Origin: CADEDV01 sp964437415
GTDB taxonomy: Bacteria; Bacteroidota; Bacteroidia; Chitinophagales; Chitinophagaceae
Assembly: GCA_964437415.1 (NCBI GenBank)
Contig: CAYTGN010000001.1
Span: 1 to 64,000, forward strand
Reading direction: 5' to 3'
DNA length: 64,000 nt
Shown: positions 60,446-64,000 of the stretch, one piece after another
Layout: the number at the start of each line of letters is the position of its first letter
How positions within the stretch are numbered: position 1 is the first letter of the stretch
Notes under the pieces: model-generated
Database searches by the model: none
The model's input: the letters and a program-made list of their open reading frames with translations, nothing else
Told to the model about the DNA's origin: nothing
Made by a program: the position numbers and the translations under genes

Positions 60446-62398
60446 ATGACCCTTGTTTTTTTCAGAAAGGCCCTGTGTATAACAGCAATGTGCTTATTAA
60501 CAGCACAGGCACGGTCGCAGGCCTTTACCTGTCCTCCGAATATTGATTTTGAGACCGGCGATCTTACCAATTGGGAATGTTATGCAGGGTCTGTTAGCGC
60601 TGTGTCAGGTGTAAACACTCTTAGTTTATTTCCTTCAGTTCAACTTTTCAACCAGCATACCATTATTCAGGCAGGCACAAATGAAGTGGACCCGTTTGGC
60701 TTGTTTCCGGTGAGTTGCCCGAACGGCAGCGGATACAGCATCAAGTTGGGCAATGAATATAGCGGGGCCGGCGCTGAAGCCTTGCATTACACATTCACCA
60801 TTCCGGCAAATGCAGTCATTTTTTCCCTGATCTATCATTATGCTATCGTGTTGCAAAATCCCAACCATGCTGCCGAACAACAGCCACGATTCAGGGCAAA
60901 GATCGTTGATGCAGCAACCGGAGAAGAAGTGGATTGTGTTTCTTTTGATTTTACAGCATCTGCATCATTGCCGGGTTTTCGGGAGTCACCGGCTTTCCGT
61001 GATGTGGTGTATAAAGACTGGACCCCTATTACTATTGATCTCAGTTCATACAGAGGTAAAACATTACGATTGGAATTTATTACCAGCGATTGCACCCTTG
61101 GCGGCCATTTTGGCTATGCCTATGTGGATGTGAATACAGAATGCAACGGTATGTTCACCAGCGGTGTTCAATGCACCGGCGATTCGTTTGCCAGCTTCAA
61201 TGCCCCTCTGGGGTTTAGTTCTTATACATGGTATTCCGATAACAGTTTCTCACAGATCATCGGCGCATCACAAACCCTTACCATCAATCCTGCTCCTCCG
61301 CAGGGAGTCACATTCCCGGTAATTATTGTTCCCTTTCCTTCTTTTGGCTGCCGTGACACGTTGTATGCAACACTTTTGCCTGCTGACAAACCTCCCTCTG
61401 TTGCCGGTCCTGACCGCATCACCTGCAGCAAGGAAAGAGTGCAGTTGGGTGCCCCGCCAAACAGTGATTACTCATATGAATGGACACCATCAAATATGGT
61501 CAGCAACCCGGCATTGGCCAACCCATTCACTGCGACAAATATTTTAAACCCGGTCAACCTGGTGCTAAAAACAATCGAGACCAGCACAAAGTGTTTTACA
61601 TATGATACAGTGCTGGTGACACCGATCGTGGTGGATACTGCCAGCACTTTTTCGGGCCCTGTGTCTTATTGTCCCGGCGAAACAGTGAATAATCTCATTG
61701 CGGTCAGCAACCCAACCTCCGCAGTGCAATGGTATATTGATAATACGGCCATCACAGGAGCTGCATCGTTGACATGGCAGCCATCTGTCACTGGTAATTA
61801 CTGGGCGCAGATTAGACAAAACGGTTGTATTGATTCAACCCGGGTTCATGTCATTGCACTGTCGCCACAGCCGAAAGTGAGTTTTGAAATGAACAGGACA
61901 GTGCAATGCCTGAATGAACCAATGCTTTTCACTAATACTTCAACAATTGCTGGTGGAAGTCCTTTAAATTTTCAATGGCGGTTCAGCGACGGCAGTTCTT
62001 CAACGGACAGAAGCCCATGGAAATCTTTTTCCGATATGGGTGATGCTTCCGCATCATTACTTGCCGTTTCAGATGCAGGCTGCAGGGACAGTACCCGGAA
62101 AGCAATCACAGTCTTAAAAGAATGTGGTGTTATTATGCCCACGGCGTTCACTCCTAATAATGATGGGCTGAATGATAGACTGAAACCTTTCCTGGCGGGT
62201 GTGCAGGGGCTCAGGCGATTTACTATTTATAACAGGCTTGGGCAGGTTGTTTTCAATACAACTTCAGAAGGAATGGGTTGGGACGGTACTTTTAGAGGCG
62301 TACCGCTCGATCCGGCTGTTTTTGTCTGGACAATAGAATATTTTTCCAATTCAGGCAAAGCGCAGATACAAAAAGGAACAGTCACCCTGATACGATAA
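60446..62398 (+). CDS. T9SS type B sorted surface protein with PKD-like domain
   Basis: 650 residues. Signal peptide in the first 25 residues (CITAMCLLTAQARSQ). N-terminal jelly-roll-like module (NIDFETGDLTNWECYAG), a middle with paired Cys, a PKD-like domain near 490-560 (SFEMNRTVQCLNEPMLFTNT, SDGSSSTD), and a C-terminal gliding-type sorting domain (MPTAFTPNNDGLNDRLKPFL, TIYNRLGQVVFNT) that sends proteins through the type IX system. Convergent with gldA. Probably an adhesin or extracellular matrix-like protein. Confidence 0.92.
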   Translation: MTLVFFRKALCITAMCLLTAQARSQAFTCPPNIDFETGDLTNWECYAGSVSAVSGVNTLSLFPSVQLFNQHTIIQAGTNEVDPFGLFPVSCPNGSGYSIKLGNEYSGAGAEALHYTFTIPANAVIFSLIYHYAIVLQNPNHAAEQQPRFRAKIVDAATGEEVDCVSFDFTASASLPGFRESPAFRDVVYKDWTPITIDLSSYRGKTLRLEFITSDCTLGGHFGYAYVDVNTECNGMFTSGVQCTGDSFASFNAPLGFSSYTWYSDNSFSQIIGASQTLTINPAPPQGVTFPVIIVPFPSFGCRDTLYATLLPADKPPSVAGPDRITCSKERVQLGAPPNSDYSYEWTPSNMVSNPALANPFTATNILNPVNLVLKTIETSTKCFTYDTVLVTPIVVDTASTFSGPVSYCPGETVNNLIAVSNPTSAVQWYIDNTAITGAASLTWQPSVTGNYWAQIRQNGCIDSTRVHVIALSPQPKVSFEMNRTVQCLNEPMLFTNTSTIAGGSPLNFQWRFSDGSSSTDRSPWKSFSDMGDASASLLAVSDAGCRDSTRKAITVLKECGVIMPTAFTPNNDGLNDRLKPFLAGVQGLRRFTIYNRLGQVVFNTTSEGMGWDGTFRGVPLDPAVFVWTIEYFSNSGKAQIQKGTVTLIR

Positions 62399-62419
62399 TA
62401 TTTTTTTATCCTCAATGTA

Positions 62420-63328
62420 TTAGCCGCCTGTTGTAAGGCTTCTGAATACTTCTTCGAGGCTTTGTGATTCGTTTTGCAATGAAACGATATTGAGGTTTTG
62501 CTGCAGTGCAAGTTCCAGCAGTTGTTTTCGCAGTTGCTCAGGTTCGTGAGTAGAGATCACCCAGTTTTCATTCCCGGTATTATCTACTGAAGAGGCGGCC
62601 GGTAAGGCTTGCAGTATTGATTCGGTTACTTTTTCTTTGAAAGTTACTTTCACTAAATTGGAAGAAGATGTTTTGCGGAGATTAGCTAAACTGTCATCAG
62701 CCACCATATTGCCTTTGTGAATAATGATCACACGGTCACAAATAGCTTCTACTTCCTGCAGGATATGGGAGGAAAACAAAACGGTTTTATTTTGACCCTG
62801 CCGCCGGATCACTTCTCTTATTTCAATGATCTGGTTGGGGTCAAGGCCAGATGTGGGTTCATCCAGTATCAGCACCTCGGGGTCGTGTATCAAAGCGGCG
62901 GCAAGCCCCACTCTTTGTTTATATCCTTTTGATAATTGGCCTGTCTTTTTCCGGGCTTCTGTTTTAAGGCCAACGGTTTCTATTGCACTTTCAATGGCTT
63001 CTTTTTTATTTTTCACATTATGTACTTCGGCAACAAAGGCCAGATATTCTTTTACATACATGTCATAGTACAAAGCATTGAGCTCCGGCAGGTAACCTAT
63101 TTTCTTTTTGCTGCCAAGAGGATCATCGGCCACATTGATGCCGCAAACAAAAGCTTCACCGGCGCTGGGTTGCAGGTAGCCGGTAATGATCTTCATCGTA
63201 GTGGACTTGCCGGCACCGTTGGGACCGAGAAATCCGACGATTTCGCCTTTGCCAACGCTGAATGAAACATTATTGACAGCTTTTTGTTCTCCATAGACCT
63301 TGAGCAGGTTATTTACACGGATAGACAT
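62420..63328 (-). CDS. gldA: Gliding-motility ABC transporter ATPase
   Basis: 302-residue ATP-binding subunit of the GldA type. Walker A GPNGAGKS near residue 37, signature LSKGYKQRVGLAAALIHDPE and Walker B VLILDE in the centre, H-loop in FSSHIL. The C-terminal 80 residues (SNLVKVTFKEKVTESILQAL, ENWVISTHEPEQLRKQLLEL) match the extension of GldA. GldF/GldG, the membrane partners, are not in the window. In gliding Bacteroidota this transporter is needed for motility, but many non-gliding relatives have it too. Confidence 0.9.
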   Translation of the reverse strand: MSIRVNNLLKVYGEQKAVNNVSFSVGKGEIVGFLGPNGAGKSTTMKIITGYLQPSAGEAFVCGINVADDPLGSKKKIGYLPELNALYYDMYVKEYLAFVAEVHNVKNKKEAIESAIETVGLKTEARKKTGQLSKGYKQRVGLAAALIHDPEVLILDEPTSGLDPNQIIEIREVIRRQGQNKTVLFSSHILQEVEAICDRVIIIHKGNMVADDSLANLRKTSSSNLVKVTFKEKVTESILQALPAASSVDNTGNENWVISTHEPEQLRKQLLELALQQNLNIVSLQNESQSLEEVFRSLTTGG

Positions 63329-63408
63329 GCTGCGAAGTTAATGTGCGAAGCGATACTGAGAGCCTGAAACTAACCGCTTGTTTTAACCGGAAAATGCCCC
63401 CATTTCCA

Positions 63409-63416
63409 TAATTTTG
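63409..63416 (+). promoter_or_regulatory. Bacteroidota -7 box of the bicarbonate-transporter gene
   Basis: TAATTTTG, 31 nt before the TTG at 63448. Confidence 0.5.
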
Positions 63417-63447
63417 TGGCCCTTTACTAACGTTAAAACCAACGGCA

Positions 63448-64000
63448 TTGGCAAAAAAAAATCACGAAACAGAACTTGAGTTTACGGGTCGCCTTTTTGG
63501 TGGTTTCATGGGCGATATCCGCCGCAAACTGCCCTATTATAAAAGCGATTTTAAAGACGGGATGCACTCAAGTGTGTTTGGCGCAACACTCTTTCTTTTT
63601 TTTGCGGCATTGGCCAACGCAATTGCCTTTGGTGCCCTGACAGGCGCCCTGACAGGCAACGAAATAGGTATTATAGAAATGATGGTGGTGACAGCCATCG
63701 GTGGCATCGTTTTCGCCTTGTTCTCCGGGCAGCCGCTGACCATATTAGGAGGCACAGGGCCAATTGTCATTTTTACGGGGATGCTCTATGGTATCTGCAA
63801 CCAAATGAATATTCCCTTCCTCGCCACTTATGCATGGGTGGGCATCTGGTCGGGTATATTTTTGCTTATTTGCGCTTTCACTGATGCAAGTGCACTGATG
63901 AAGTTCTTCACCCGCTTCACCGATGAGATATTTGCAGCGCTGATCTCCATCATCTTCATTGTAGAAGCTGTAAAAAACACCATCAGTGAATTTGGCCCTT
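63448..64000 (+). CDS. SLC4/bicarbonate-type anion transporter, partial at the window edge
   Basis: The frame opens at a TTG at 63448 and runs off the window, giving 184 residues. FGGFMGDIRRKLPYYKSDFK is followed by membrane segments, SGQPLTILGGTGPIVIFTGM, and FFTRFTDEIFAALISIIFIV. These match the HCO3 cotransporter/anion-exchanger family (PF00955), where the SGQPL/GxTGPxxxF loop and the F-TxEIFxxLISxIFI helix are characteristic. No ATG lies near the start, so TTG is used. Substrate (bicarbonate or another anion) and ion coupling are not known. Confidence 0.8.
   Translation, partial: MAKKNHETELEFTGRLFGGFMGDIRRKLPYYKSDFKDGMHSSVFGATLFLFFAALANAIAFGALTGALTGNEIGIIEMMVVTAIGGIVFALFSGQPLTILGGTGPIVIFTGMLYGICNQMNIPFLATYAWVGIWSGIFLLICAFTDASALMKFFTRFTDEIFAALISIIFIVEAVKNTISEFGP

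Noticed and set aside
1..64000. CRISPR array, insertion sequence, prophage or rRNA
   Set aside because: No regularly spaced repeats, transposase, integrase, phage gene or rRNA sequence was seen.

Overview
The window is 64 kb of a Bacteroidota chromosome, most likely from the family Chitinophagaceae. The basis is the gene set: type IX secretion C-terminal domains (PNP-type sorting tail and gliding-type tail), gldA, TonB-dependent receptors with carboxypeptidase-like N-terminal domains, a split transketolase subunit, the DUF1501/DUF1800 pair and an F-type ATPase with a secreted N-terminal extension on subunit a. Many genes also carry the Bacteroidota promoter box TAnnTTTG just upstream of the start codon. 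I cannot name a species. No rRNA, tRNA, CRISPR array, insertion sequence or prophage was seen; most of the window is housekeeping DNA.

Layout. 0-9 kb: a small barrel protein, kynA and purD, then three peptide transporters in a row (two POT, one OPT), each with its own terminator. 9-18 kb: the DUF1501/DUF1800 pair, an AlkB-type alkane hydroxylase, serS, a secreted cyclophilin and an outer-membrane barrel protein. 18-26 kb: gcvH, a remnant of an ECF sigma factor, a VanZ-like protein, prfA, an amidohydrolase, an ECF sigma / anti-sigma / periplasmic-protein operon, a barrel lipoprotein, a transketolase C-terminal subunit and galE. 27-39 kb: a phosphate block with a PiT transporter and its DUF47 partner, a phosphate-selective-type porin, a TonB receptor with a beta-helix lipoprotein, and a PhoR/PhoB-type two-component system. 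39-48 kb: a large secreted protein with a possible His/Cys dyad, an ABC exporter, a small-protein/nucleotidyltransferase pair and atpBEFHA. 48-64 kb: a T9SS-sorted protein, a second TonB receptor, a small membrane-protein/regulator operon, a GAF protein, nth, ftsB-eno, a gliding-type T9SS protein, gldA and the start of an SLC4-type bicarbonate transporter.

The most interesting signal is in the phosphate block. Direct repeats with an exact 11-bp period and an NNTAA core lie upstream of the porin, upstream of the TonB-receptor/lipoprotein operon, beside phoB, and in a gene-free gap. In that gap they are followed by a promoter-like box and a strong intrinsic terminator but no gene. An 11-bp period is the geometry of PhoB-family binding sites. 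I read this as a candidate phosphate-starvation regulon that includes an uncharacterised outer-membrane uptake system and a possible small RNA.

A second pattern is that six gaps between tandem minus-strand genes each hold an inverted repeat, sometimes built from short repeated words. The sequences mostly differ but the placement is the same. These look like intra-operon hairpin elements.
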